Source: Pseudomonadota bacterium
Lineage (GTDB): Bacteria; Pseudomonadota; Alphaproteobacteria; Caulobacterales; Caulobacteraceae
Direction of reading: 5' to 3'
Length of the DNA: 64,000 nt
NCBI GenBank assembly: GCA_023456105.1
Contig: JAEYAO010000025.1
Coordinates: 1 to 64,000, forward strand
The number at the start of each line of letters is the position of its first letter. Positions within the stretch are counted from its first letter, which is position 1. Below the pieces are notes generated by a model. It was not told where the DNA came from, searched no databases, and worked only from the letters and a program-made list of their open reading frames with translations. Of this stretch, positions 34,301 to 41,698 are shown piece by piece. A program made the position numbers and the translations under genes.

Positions 34301-35875
34301 CTGCCGGGCTTCAAGGTCACCGAATTCATCGGCCGCCTGCGCCACGCCGTGCCCGGCACCACCCTGATCAGTCCGCCGCCGCACCACGACATCTATTCGA
34401 TCGAGGACTTGGCCCAGCTGATCTACGACCTCAAGGCGATCAATCCCGACGCCAAGGTGACGGTGAAGCTGGTCTCCGCCTCCGGCATCGGCGCCATCGC
34501 CTCCGGCGTCGCCAAGGCTAAGGCCGACGCCATCCTGATCGCCGGACACAACGGCGGCACGGGCGCATCCCCCCAGACCTCGATCAAGCACGCCGGCCTG
34601 CCGTGGGAGATCGGCCTGGCCGAGGCGCACCAGGTGCTGACGCTGAACAACCTGCGCGACTCGGTGTCGCTTCGCGCCGACGGCGGGCTGCGCACCGGCC
34701 GCGACGTGGTGATCGCCGCCCTGCTCGGCGCCGAGGAATACGGCCTGGGCACCACCGCCCTGATCGCCATGGGCTGTCTGATGGTGCGTCAGTGCCATTC
34801 CAACACCTGCCCCGTCGGCGTCTGCTCCCAGGACGAGCGGCTGCGCGAGAAGTTCACCGGCACGCCGGACAAGGTGGTCAACCTGGTCACCTTCATCGCC
34901 GAGGAGGTGCGCGAGATCCTGGCCGCGCTGGGCGCGCGCACCCTGGACGAGATCATCGGCCGCACCGACCTGCTGCGCCAGGTGCGGCGCGGCGGCTCGC
35001 ATCTGGACGACCTCGACCTCAATCCGCTGCTGGTGCAGGTCGAGGCGGGCTCGGCCCGCCGCCTGTCCGACAAGGGCCGGCGTCCCGTTCCCGAGAGCCT
35101 GGATGCACGGGTTCTGCGCGACGCCGTGCGCTTTCTGGATCGCGGCCAGACGCTTGAACTGTCCTACGCCCTCAACAACACCCAGCGCACGGTGGGCGCC
35201 GCCGTCTCCTCCGCCATCGTGCGCCGTTTTGGCGCGCAAGGGCCGGCCGGGCGGCTGCGCCTCCAGCTGGAGGGCGTCTCGGGCCAGAGCTTCGGCGCCT
35301 TCGCCGCGCGGGGCCTTGAGCTGCATCTGACCGGCGAGGCCAACGACTATGTGGGCAAGGGCCTGTCCGGCGCCGACATCTCCATCCGCACGCCCGACTG
35401 GCGCGAGGGCCAGCTGATCTGCGGCAACACCACCCTTTACGGCGCAACCTCCGGCCGGCTGTTCGTGGCTGGCATGGCGGGCGAGCGTTTCGCCGTCCGC
35501 AACTCGGGCGCCGAGGCGGTGGTCGAGGGGCTGGGCGCGCACGGCTGCGAGTACATGACCGGCGGCCGGGTCGCGGTGCTGGGTCCCGTCGGCTGGAACC
35601 TGGCGGCGGGCATGAGCGGCGGCGAACTGTTCGTGCTGGATGCGGACGGCCGCACGCGCGCGGCCCTGAACGGCGACCTGGCGGGCTTGGCCCCGATGGA
35701 CGACGAGGCCGCGATGCGCCTGCGCGCCTTGATCGAGGCGCACGGCGCGGCGACGGCCTCTCCGCTGGCGCGGCGGCTCCTGGGTGACTGGGCGAACACA
35801 GTGCGGCGGTTCGTGCGCATCCTTCCGCACACGGCGATTGCCAGACCGGCGGAACGGCTTAAGACTTCCGCATAA
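31361..35875 (+). CDS. gltB: Glutamate synthase (NADPH), large subunit
   Basis: 1504 residues, starting at a GTG overlapping the gltD stop. The glutaminase domain (~30-430) begins at C30 in ERDACGVGLVCSIDG; the preceding ~29 residues are presumably removed to expose the nucleophile, as in known GltB. The central and FMN-binding synthase domains carry SASGIGAIASGVAKAKADA and HNGGTGASPQTSIKHAG. The 3Fe-4S cysteines are in CHSNTCPVGVCSQD. The C-terminal beta-helix (GXXG repeats such as GATSGRLFVAGMAGERFAVR) ends the protein. It converts glutamine plus 2-oxoglutarate to two glutamates, and is followed 37 bp later by amtB. Confidence 0.97.
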   Translation: MTEWLDRYQDTRRRLIDAHAYDPASERDACGVGLVCSIDGSPRREVVDYAIRSLKAVAHRGAVDADGKSGDGAGVMAELPQGFFADQVASVGQTLRPGPVCVGQIFLPRTDLGAQDRARAIIETEALRAGFWIYGWRQTPMDLSVVGAKAGATRPEIEQIMLAPPLDDTGAPLEGEALERELFLCRRRIEKAVQAEGVAGVYVCTLSARQIAYKGMVRAELLGELYPDLEDPRFVSAYAVFHQRYSTNTFPEWRLAQPFRMLAHNGEINTLKGNLNWMRSHEIRMAASAFGERDGEVKPVVQPGGSDSASLDNVFEVLVRAGRPAPMAKALLIPEAWAKDDGLMPEPHRAFYAYCNAVMEPWDGPAAICAADGRWIVAGKDRNGLRPLRVVETVDGLLLAGSEAGLVPIPEIRVKRRLHIGPGKLIAVDLKHGRLYDEHEAVDALAAAHPYGDWLGNMVDLEPLIGPGPEPRAVSGDALVRRQIAAGFSREDLDLLLDPLVRDGKEAVGSMGDDAPPAVLSAQARPLAHYFRQNFSQVTNPPIDPLREAGAMSLKTRFKNLGNILAEEEAQTDVFVLDSPVLTTGMYERMLDVVGAGSTAVIDCAYPLPAEGARTGAGLRQALDRIMDEAEAAARGGSGLIVLTDERADAARLAAPMILATAGVHKRLTDAGLRTYCSIVVRTAETLDPHAFAVLIGAGATAVNAWLAQDLFQERLDRGLYPGMSLRDACLNYKQGIEAGLMKTLARKGVSVISAYRGGCEFEVLGLSRALTAEFFPGAPSRISGIGLSGLEQAAMSRHASAWGEARPVPSMGGFFRIRAGGEAHAHEARTIHLLQDACNRGDYRRFRQYSEAVRQQPDLSLRDLLDFRDGRTPVPLEEVESVSDIRRRFLTQAMSLGALSPEAHETLNIAMNRIGARSVSGEGGEDPERYLPRPNGDDANSAVKQVASGRFGVTAEYLNQCREIEIKVAQGAKPGEGGQLPGFKVTEFIGRLRHAVPGTTLISPPPHHDIYSIEDLAQLIYDLKAINPDAKVTVKLVSASGIGAIASGVAKAKADAILIAGHNGGTGASPQTSIKHAGLPWEIGLAEAHQVLTLNNLRDSVSLRADGGLRTGRDVVIAALLGAEEYGLGTTALIAMGCLMVRQCHSNTCPVGVCSQDERLREKFTGTPDKVVNLVTFIAEEVREILAALGARTLDEIIGRTDLLRQVRRGGSHLDDLDLNPLLVQVEAGSARRLSDKGRRPVPESLDARVLRDAVRFLDRGQTLELSYALNNTQRTVGAAVSSAIVRRFGAQGPAGRLRLQLEGVSGQSFGAFAARGLELHLTGEANDYVGKGLSGADISIRTPDWREGQLICGNTTLYGATSGRLFVAGMAGERFAVRNSGAEAVVEGLGAHGCEYMTGGRVAVLGPVGWNLAAGMSGGELFVLDADGRTRAALNGDLAGLAPMDDEAAMRLRALIEAHGAATASPLARRLLGDWANTVRRFVRILPHTAIARPAERLKTSA

Positions 35876-35912
35876 GCTTCACCGTCCCGCCTCCTCCCCG
35901 AGACCGACGCCC

Positions 35913-37235
35913 ATGACCAAAGCCACCGCCGCCCTCGTCGTCACGGGCGCGTCGCTGCTCGCCGCGCCTGCCCTCGCCGCACCCGCCTTGGCCTCGCCCG
36001 CCCTGCTGGCCCACCAGGCGCCGCTCCTGATCGACAACGCCGCCACGGGGTGGATCCTGACCTCCACGGCCCTGGTGCTGCTGATGACCCTGCCGGGCCT
36101 AGCCCTGTTCTACGGCGGCATGGTCAGGAAAAAGAACATCATCAGCGTCCTGGCCCAGTCGGCCGCCGCCTTCGCCATCGTCAGCGTCCTGTGGTTCCTC
36201 GTCGGCTACTCCCTGTCGTTCGGTCAGGGGCCGGAAGCGGTGAACGGCCTGATCGGCGGCGTGCAGGCCGCCTTTCTGAACGGCGTCACGGCGAACACCG
36301 CGCACAGCCTTCTGCCCGGCCTGCCCGAGCTGCTGTTCGTCGCCTTCCAGATGACCTTCGCCATCATCACCCCGGCCCTGATCGCCGGCGCCTTCGCCGA
36401 ACGCATGAAGTTCTCGGCCTCGGTCCTGTTCTTCGGCCTGTGGCACCTGATCGTCTATGCGCCGATCTGCCACCAGGTCTGGGGCGGCGGCTATTTGGGC
36501 GGCATGGGCGTGCTGGACTTCGCCGGCGGCGCGGTGGTTCACGTCAATGCGGGCGTCGCCGGCCTGGTCTGCGCCCTGGTTCTCGGCCCGCGCCACGGCT
36601 TCGGCCGCGACAACATGGCCCCCTCCAACCTCGCCTACAGCGCCATCGGCACCGGCCTGCTGCTGGTCGGCTGGCTGGGCTTCAACGCGGGCTCTGCCGG
36701 CGCCGCCGACGCTCTGGCCGCCACCGCCGCCTTCAACACCATCCTGGCCGCCGCCGCCGCCGCCGTCGGCTGGACGGCGGTGGAGTGGATCGAGAGGAAG
36801 CGCCCGACCCTGCTGGGCCTCCTGTCCGGCGTCGTCGGCGGCCTGGTCGCCATCACCCCCGCCGCCGGTTTCGTCGATCCAAAGGGCGCCTTCTGGATCG
36901 GCCTGATCGCGGGACCCGCCTGCTACGCCGGCGCCGTGTGGCTGAAGCACGCCCTGAAGTACGACGACAGCCTGGACGCCTTTGGCGTGCACGGCGTGGG
37001 CGGCATCGTCGGCGCGCTGCTGACCGGCGTCTTCGCCACGACGGCCGTCAATCCGCTGGCGGAGGGCGCCACCGTCTGGAAACAGGCCGTAGGCCTCGCC
37101 GGCGCCATGGCGTGGAGCGCCGCCGGCACCTTTGTCGTCCTGATGATCTGCAAGTTCACCACCGGCCTGCGCGTCTCCAGGGACGAGGAGGTCGAGGGCC
37201 TCGACTACACCCAGCACGGCGAGACGCTGCACTAG
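35913..37235 (+). CDS. amtB: Ammonium transporter
   Basis: 440 residues from the ATG at 35913. A cleavable Ala/Leu-rich signal (~1-27) precedes eleven membrane helices, the AmtB topology. Landmarks are ALFYGGMVRKKNIISVLAQS, the pore-lining His pair (HVNAGVAGLV and later DAFGVHGVGGIVGALLTG), and GFNAGSAGAADALA. The C-terminal cytoplasmic tail (RVSRDEEVEGLDYTQHGE) matches the segment that contacts GlnK. A glnK gene is not adjacent, unlike in many proteobacteria. It follows gltD-gltB in the same direction, so the three probably serve nitrogen assimilation together. Confidence 0.96.
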   Translation: MTKATAALVVTGASLLAAPALAAPALASPALLAHQAPLLIDNAATGWILTSTALVLLMTLPGLALFYGGMVRKKNIISVLAQSAAAFAIVSVLWFLVGYSLSFGQGPEAVNGLIGGVQAAFLNGVTANTAHSLLPGLPELLFVAFQMTFAIITPALIAGAFAERMKFSASVLFFGLWHLIVYAPICHQVWGGGYLGGMGVLDFAGGAVVHVNAGVAGLVCALVLGPRHGFGRDNMAPSNLAYSAIGTGLLLVGWLGFNAGSAGAADALAATAAFNTILAAAAAAVGWTAVEWIERKRPTLLGLLSGVVGGLVAITPAAGFVDPKGAFWIGLIAGPACYAGAVWLKHALKYDDSLDAFGVHGVGGIVGALLTGVFATTAVNPLAEGATVWKQAVGLAGAMAWSAAGTFVVLMICKFTTGLRVSRDEEVEGLDYTQHGETLH

Positions 37236-37254
37236 GACGGCGGCCTTCCGGGCG

Positions 37255-37283
37255 GTTGATCCCGCCTGCCCACGTCCCCATCT
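37255..37283 (+). promoter_or_regulatory. Possible heat-shock (sigma-32) promoter of the Hsp20 gene
   Basis: GTTGAT (37255-37260) and CCCCATCT (37276-37283) resemble the sigma-32 elements CTTGAA and CCCCATNT with a 15-bp spacer. They lie 72-100 bp upstream of the Hsp20 ATG and just after amtB. The -10 is exact in seven of eight positions; the -35 is weaker. Context supports the call, but it is a by-eye match. Confidence 0.4.
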
Positions 37284-37354
37284 CCGTCTGGTCCGGACGC
37301 CCTGCCGATCGCGGGGGGCGACACGCCGGAAGGTCGCTTGTTCGAGGACCCGAG

Positions 37355-37774
37355 ATGACGACGCGTACGATCCTGTTCGACAGCCCCTTTCTGCTGGGCT
37401 TCGACCACACCCGCGCCCTGATCGACCGCGCCGCCAAGGCCGCGGCCGAAAGCTACCCGCCCTACAACGTCGAACAGACGTCCGAGGCCGGTGTCCGCAT
37501 CACCCTGGCGGTGGCGGGCTTCACCCCTGATGAGCTGGCCGTCACCGTCGAAGGCCGCCAGCTGACGGCCGCCGGCAAGCGCGACGAGGCGAACCGGGGC
37601 GAGCAGGCCTTTCTGCACCGGGGCATCGCCGCGCGCGGTTTCGTGCGCAGCTTTGTCCTGGCCGACGGGCTGGAGATCGCGGGCGCGAAGCTGGAGCACG
37701 GCCTGCTGCACGTCGATCTGATCCGGCCGGAGACGGAGCGCGCGGTGCGCCGCATCCCCATTTCCGTCGGTTGA
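37355..37774 (+). CDS. Small heat shock protein, Hsp20 family
   Basis: 139 residues from the ATG at 37355. The alpha-crystallin domain covers ~36-130: YPPYNVEQTSEAGVRITLAV, AGFTPDELAVTVEGRQLTAA and a final GLLHVDLIRPETERAVRRIP. The usual G-x-L near the end is LLHVDL. The N-terminus (TILFDSPFLLGFDHTRALID) is the IbpA-like beginning common in alphaproteobacteria. It is an ATP-independent holdase that binds unfolding proteins. It precedes a DUF1150 gene, a pairing often seen in this class. The longer in-frame reading upstream overlaps amtB and is not used. Confidence 0.95.
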   Translation: MTTRTILFDSPFLLGFDHTRALIDRAAKAAAESYPPYNVEQTSEAGVRITLAVAGFTPDELAVTVEGRQLTAAGKRDEANRGEQAFLHRGIAARGFVRSFVLADGLEIAGAKLEHGLLHVDLIRPETERAVRRIPISVG

Positions 37775-37836
37775 TCCACAACTTGGCGAACTACCCGGCG
37801 GGTCCGGGCGTTGCCTATCTGTAAGGAGGCGGTCCT

Positions 37837-38088
37837 ATGACGCCGATGATGATGACCAAGGAAGACTTCAAGGGACTGGGCGCCCCCGACCTCGTCTATG
37901 TGCGCCCGGTCAAGGCGTCGGACCTGATGGCGGATGCGGGCGAAATGCAGGATCTGGAGATCGATCCCGAGCAGTCGCTGTATGCGGTCCACAGCGCCGA
38001 CGGCGAGCGTCTAGCCGTCATGGTCGATCGCGACACCGCCTTCGCCGCCGCCGTGGCGCACGAGCTGGCGCCGGTCTCAGTCCACTAG
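37837..38088 (+). CDS. DUF1150 family protein
   Basis: 83 residues, start preceded by TAAGGAGGCGG. The sequence (LGAPDLVYVRPVKASDLMAD, then LYAVHSADGERLAVMVDRDT) matches DUF1150, a small alphaproteobacterial family commonly encoded next to Hsp20 genes. The function is unknown; genomic association suggests a role with the small heat shock protein. It is 62 bp downstream of that gene, likely on the same transcript. It converges on ptsN with a gap of 9 bp. Confidence 0.92.
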   Translation: MTPMMMTKEDFKGLGAPDLVYVRPVKASDLMADAGEMQDLEIDPEQSLYAVHSADGERLAVMVDRDTAFAAAVAHELAPVSVH

Positions 38089-38097
38089 CCCGTGGGT

Positions 38098-38565
38098 TCA
38101 GGCGGCGGCGACGGCCGCCGCGTCGCTGACGAACAGCGCCCTCACCGCATCAACCGTCCGCGCCTGCCGCACGCGCTCGCGCAACTCGGCCGACCGCAGT
38201 GCGCGAGACACGGCCGCCAGCGCCCGCAGATGTTCGGTCCCGCCCGACGGCGGCGCGAACAAGGCGAACAGCACGTCCACCGGGCGGTCGTCCACCGAGT
38301 CATAGGCCACCGGCTGATCCAGCCGCACCAGCACGCCGGTCACCCGGTCCAGCCCCTTCAGCCGCGCATGCGGAACCGCGACGCCGCAGCCCAGGCCGGT
38401 GGACCCCAGCTGCTCGCGCTCCATCAGCGCCTCAAACACCTCGGCCTCGTTCAGACCCAGCGCCTGAGCCGCCGCGCCCGCCGCCAGATGCAGGGCCTGA
38501 CGCTTGGACGACGCGCCGGCGCGCAGCTTCACGCCTTCGGGCGCGAGCAGGTCGCTGATGTCCAT
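38098..38565 (-). CDS. ptsN: PTS IIA-like nitrogen regulatory protein PtsN
   Basis: 155 residues. Phosphorylation site His66 is in CGVAVPHARLKGLDRVTGVL, the EIIA-fructose/Ntr signature. The protein is the terminal phosphoacceptor of the PTS-Ntr relay (PtsP-PtsO-PtsN), which links nitrogen/carbon state to K+ transport, stress and envelope regulation. It follows hpf and rpoN on the same strand, the classic rpoN-hpf-ptsN order of proteobacteria. The 73-bp gap to hpf contains a short GC-rich hairpin (GGCCTTCGGGTCGCC region), so its expression may be partly separate. Confidence 0.95.
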   Translation of the reverse strand: MDISDLLAPEGVKLRAGASSKRQALHLAAGAAAQALGLNEAEVFEALMEREQLGSTGLGCGVAVPHARLKGLDRVTGVLVRLDQPVAYDSVDDRPVDVLFALFAPPSGGTEHLRALAAVSRALRSAELRERVRQARTVDAVRALFVSDAAAVAAA

Positions 38566-38638
38566 CTTCTAAAGTCCCCGACTCAATAACACCGGCCTTC
38601 GGGTCGCCTGTCGACGACCCGGGCCGCGCCTTAAAGCT

Positions 38639-39298
38639 CTATTGTGACGATCCGTTCCCGTTGGCGTGACCGTTCGCAACTGTCCGCTCGGGATCGATCC
38701 AGCCGACGTTCCCGTCCGGGCGGCGATACACCACCGACAGCCCGCCGTGCGCCGCATTGCGGAACAGCACCACCGGATATCCGGTCATGTCCAGTTCGGC
38801 CACGGCGCGCCCCACGGTGATGGTGCGGATTTCCGACTGCGTCTCGGCGATCACCATGCCGACCGGCGGCGGACCGTCCGCCTCGCCCGCATCGCCGAAA
38901 TCCTCGTCCTCGACCGTGTCGGGATCGCGCAGCACGATGGAGCGGGCCACCTCGCGCGCGGCGTCCTCGGTCTTTTCGGGCGACAGGCCCTTGGGTCCGA
39001 TGTGGTGGTCCTTCAGCCGGCGCTTGTAGCGGCGCACCCGCTTCTCCAGCTTGTCCAGGCTTTCGGTGAAGGCCGAATGGGCGTCGGCGCCCAGCCCGGT
39101 CGTCACCAGCGTCTGGCCGGACGCCAGCCTGACCCAGCAGTCGACCTTGAAGCCGTGACCGTCCTTGGCGACGATCACCTCGGCGTCCTGGCCGCCTCGG
39201 GCGAAGTACTTGCCGACGCCTTCTTCGAGTTCCTGGGAGATGCGCGAGCCTAACGCTTCGCCGACATCCACTTGCTTTCCACTGACTTGGACTTGCAT
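38639..39298 (-). CDS. hpf: Ribosome hibernation promoting factor, long form
   Basis: 219 residues from the ATG at 39298 (MQVQVSGKQVDVGEALGSRI). The N-terminal ~105 residues form the beta-alpha-beta ribosome-binding domain (HSAFTESLDKLEKRVRRYKR). After an acidic linker (DTVEDEDFGDAGEADG), the C-terminal dimerisation domain ~150-205 (EIRTITVGRAVAELDMTGYP, VLFRNAAHGGLSVVYRRPDG) is present, so this is the long form that makes 100S ribosomes alone. It sits between rpoN and ptsN. The 60-bp gap after rpoN has no obvious terminator. Confidence 0.95.
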   Translation of the reverse strand: MQVQVSGKQVDVGEALGSRISQELEEGVGKYFARGGQDAEVIVAKDGHGFKVDCWVRLASGQTLVTTGLGADAHSAFTESLDKLEKRVRRYKRRLKDHHIGPKGLSPEKTEDAAREVARSIVLRDPDTVEDEDFGDAGEADGPPPVGMVIAETQSEIRTITVGRAVAELDMTGYPVVLFRNAAHGGLSVVYRRPDGNVGWIDPERTVANGHANGNGSSQ

Positions 39299-39358
39299 GC
39301 ACACAGAACGCGACGGCCCGGCTTTGGTGTCAACCGGATCACCGTTTTGTGGTCGGGC

Positions 39359-40864
39359 TCAGCCGGCCTTGAGCATGCGCCGGCGTTGCACCGACGACGG
39401 AATCCGCAACGCTTCCCGATACTTGGCGACGGTTCGCCGGGCGATATCGACCCCCGCTTCTTTCAGCACTTCGACGATGCGATCGTCGGACAGGACATCG
39501 CCGCCCTCCCCCTCGCCGTCGATCATGGTCTTGATCCGGTGACGGACGGCTTCGGCCGAGTGGCTGGCCGCCCCGTCGGTGGCTGAAATGGCGGCGGTGA
39601 AGAAGAACTTCAACTCGAACACGCCGCGCGGCGTCGAGACGTATTTGTTGGAGGTCACGCGGCTGACCGTCGACTCATGCATGCCGATGGCGTCCGCCAC
39701 CGTCTTCAGGTTCAGCGGCCGCAGGAACTCCACGCCGAACGCCAGGAACGCGTCCTGCTGGCGCACGATCTCGGATGAAACCTTCAGGATCGTCTTGGCC
39801 CGCTGGTCCAGCGACTTCACCAGCCAGTTGGCCTGCACCGCGCAGTCGGCGACAAAGCTCTTTTCAGTCTCCGAGCGCGCGCCCGCCGCGACCACCCCGT
39901 GATAGCGCTTGTCGACCAGCAGGCGCGGCAGGGTGTCGCTGTTCAGCTCCACCTTCCAGCCGCCGGCGGGATCGGGCCTGACATGGACGTCCGGCACGAC
40001 CGTCTGCGCCGGTTCTCCGCCGAACCCCGCCCCCGGCCGAGGCGTCAGCGCCTTCAGCTCACCGATCATGTCCTGCAGATCGTCGGCGTCCACCCCGCAT
40101 ACTCGCCGCAGACCCGCGAGGTCTCGCCTCGCCAGCATCTCCAGATTGTCCAGCAGCGCCGCCATGGCCGGATCGAAGCGGTTGCGCTCCATCAGCTGCA
40201 GCTTCAGGCATTCCGGCACGGACCGCGCCATGACCCCCGTCGGCTCGAACCCGTGGCACACGGCCAACACCGCCTCGATCCGCTCGAGGCCGCAGCCTAG
40301 CCGATCGGCGAACTCGGCAAGCTCGCCCCGCAGATAGCCGCCCTCGTCGGTCGCATCGATCAGTGTCAGAGCGACGCCGTGGTCGGCCGGCGAAAGTCCC
40401 GCCGTCGCCGCCTGCGCCCGCAGATGCTCCCACAGCGACAGGGCGCGCGTGTCCGGCCGCTCGCTGTCATCCCCTTCGGGCAGGCCCCCGCCCGCGCCGA
40501 CGCGCGACCAGTCGGACAGGCCCGGCTGAGCGGCATCGGCCGCATCGGTCATGCGGTCGCCGCCGCGCTCGCCCGGCGCCGCGTCGCCGTAGAGGTCGTC
40601 GGACGAGGCGTCGACCGCCCCCAGGGCCTCGCGCCCCTCATCGGTGTTGAAGCTCAGTTCCCCGTCGGCGGTCGGCGCCTCGACGGCGGCATCGGCCGGC
40701 GCTTCCGTCTCTTCGCGCTGCAGCAGCGGATTGCGCTCAAGCTCGGTCTCGACGAATTCCTCGAGCTCGAGGTTCGACAGCTGCAGCAGCTTGATCGCCT
40801 GCTGCAGCTGGGGCGTGATGACCAGCCCCTGCCCCTGCCTGACCTCCAGCCTTTGCCCGATCAC
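39359..40864 (-). CDS. rpoN: RNA polymerase sigma-54 factor
   Basis: 501 residues. Region I at the N-terminus (RLEVRQGQGLVITPQLQQAI, then LLQLSNLELEEFVETELERN) binds activators. An acidic region II follows (~45-130). The core-binding region and the HTH (AIGMHESTVSRVTSNKYVST) come next, and the RpoN box ARRTVAKYREALRIPSSVQR starts at residue ~475 and recognises the -24 element. It directs nitrogen, flagellar and other activator-dependent promoters. The usual lptA-lptB genes are not immediately upstream; DUF3597 and ffs are there instead. Confidence 0.97.
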   Translation of the reverse strand: MIGQRLEVRQGQGLVITPQLQQAIKLLQLSNLELEEFVETELERNPLLQREETEAPADAAVEAPTADGELSFNTDEGREALGAVDASSDDLYGDAAPGERGGDRMTDAADAAQPGLSDWSRVGAGGGLPEGDDSERPDTRALSLWEHLRAQAATAGLSPADHGVALTLIDATDEGGYLRGELAEFADRLGCGLERIEAVLAVCHGFEPTGVMARSVPECLKLQLMERNRFDPAMAALLDNLEMLARRDLAGLRRVCGVDADDLQDMIGELKALTPRPGAGFGGEPAQTVVPDVHVRPDPAGGWKVELNSDTLPRLLVDKRYHGVVAAGARSETEKSFVADCAVQANWLVKSLDQRAKTILKVSSEIVRQQDAFLAFGVEFLRPLNLKTVADAIGMHESTVSRVTSNKYVSTPRGVFELKFFFTAAISATDGAASHSAEAVRHRIKTMIDGEGEGGDVLSDDRIVEVLKEAGVDIARRTVAKYREALRIPSSVQRRRMLKAG

Positions 40865-40977
40865 CGCGTCTGGTCCCCGCCGGGCCCGACATGGCCCGGA
40901 ACTTGCTAGGACGGCACAATGTCGCCAGACCGGTTAACGCGAGGCGAACGGCGCCGCCCGCCTCGCGTCCTCGCGGA

Positions 40978-41430
40978 TCAGTCGGCCAGGTCGGCCGGGA
41001 CCTTTCCGCCGTTGTCGCGCAGCCGCTTCAGCACTTGCTTGTGCAGCCAGATGTTCATGGCCGCCGAATCCGACTTGTCGCCAGTGTAGCCCAGCTCGTC
41101 GGCCAGCTCCTTGCGCTCGGACAGCGAGCTTTCCATGCCGACCAGCTTCATCAGATCGACGATGGAGCTGCGCCAGTTCAGCTTCTGGTCCCGCTCGGCG
41201 TTTAGGCCGTCCAGCACCTCCTCAATGTCCACCGTCTGGGCGGCCGGCGTCGGTTGCGGCTGGGGCGTCGGCGCGGGAGCGGGAGCGGCTTGCGGCTGCG
41301 CCTGAGGCTGCACCCGCGGTTCCATGCGCGGCTGGGCGCCTTCGGGCGCGGCCTTGGGCTTGCCGTGGCCGCCCGGACCCGACTTCGCCCGATCCCAGAT
41401 GCCGCCGAGGATTTTTCCGAAAATGCTCAT
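40978..41430 (-). CDS. DUF3597 domain-containing protein
   Basis: 150 residues from the ATG at 41430, preceded by TTAAGGAGCAG. The N-terminus MSIFGKILGGIWDRAKS is the start typical of DUF3597. A Pro/Gln/Ala-rich low-complexity linker (~35-68) precedes the conserved C-terminal domain (DIEEVLDGLNAERDQKLNWR, then SIVDLMKLVGMESSLSERKE and LADELGYTGDKSDSAAMNIW), whose fold resembles LysM-like or peptidoglycan-associated small domains in annotated homologues. The function is not known. It lies upstream of rpoN on the same strand, 113 bp away, and downstream of ffs. Confidence 0.92.
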   Translation of the reverse strand: MSIFGKILGGIWDRAKSGPGGHGKPKAAPEGAQPRMEPRVQPQAQPQAAPAPAPTPQPQPTPAAQTVDIEEVLDGLNAERDQKLNWRSSIVDLMKLVGMESSLSERKELADELGYTGDKSDSAAMNIWLHKQVLKRLRDNGGKVPADLAD

Positions 41431-41529
41431 CCGCTGCTCCTTAAGCTTGAAGCTGAAAGGAGCGGTCTGCGCGCGCGTCGGTTCCCGCCTCGAGAGACGG
41501 CGTCGCAATGGCTGTTCGATGAAGGGAAG

Positions 41530-41628
41530 GGGTGGAGACCGACACGACCCGAAGGGGAATTCGTTGTGGCTGCTGCCTTCCGGCCCTGACCAGATTGGCG
41601 AAGCCTTCGCCCGCACCGATCTCCGTGG
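41530..41628 (-). ncRNA. ffs: Signal recognition particle RNA, small bacterial (4.5S) type
   Basis: On the minus strand, CTGGTCAGGGCCGGAAGGCA followed by GCAGCC is the domain IV hairpin that binds Ffh: a GGAA tetraloop with an asymmetric loop AGCAG. The flanks GGAGATCGGTGCGGG (5', from 41624) and CGTGTCGGTCTCC (3', to ~41534) pair through a long helix with G-U wobbles, giving the expected ~100-nt hairpin. The ends are set by this helix and may be off by several bases. It explains the gap between the DUF3597 gene and nudC. The partner receptor ftsY is at 18.2 kb. Confidence 0.88.
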
Positions 41629-41698
41629 CGGCATATGGCAGGCGGCGCGCGCGCTTTCAACCCTTCTCCCCGCCCGCCGGCCCGCGCTAGATGAGGTC

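Noticed and set aside
32288..35830. A 1180-codon open frame antisense to gltB
   Set aside because: Low-complexity shadow; the plus strand carries a full glutamate synthase with cofactor and catalytic motifs.
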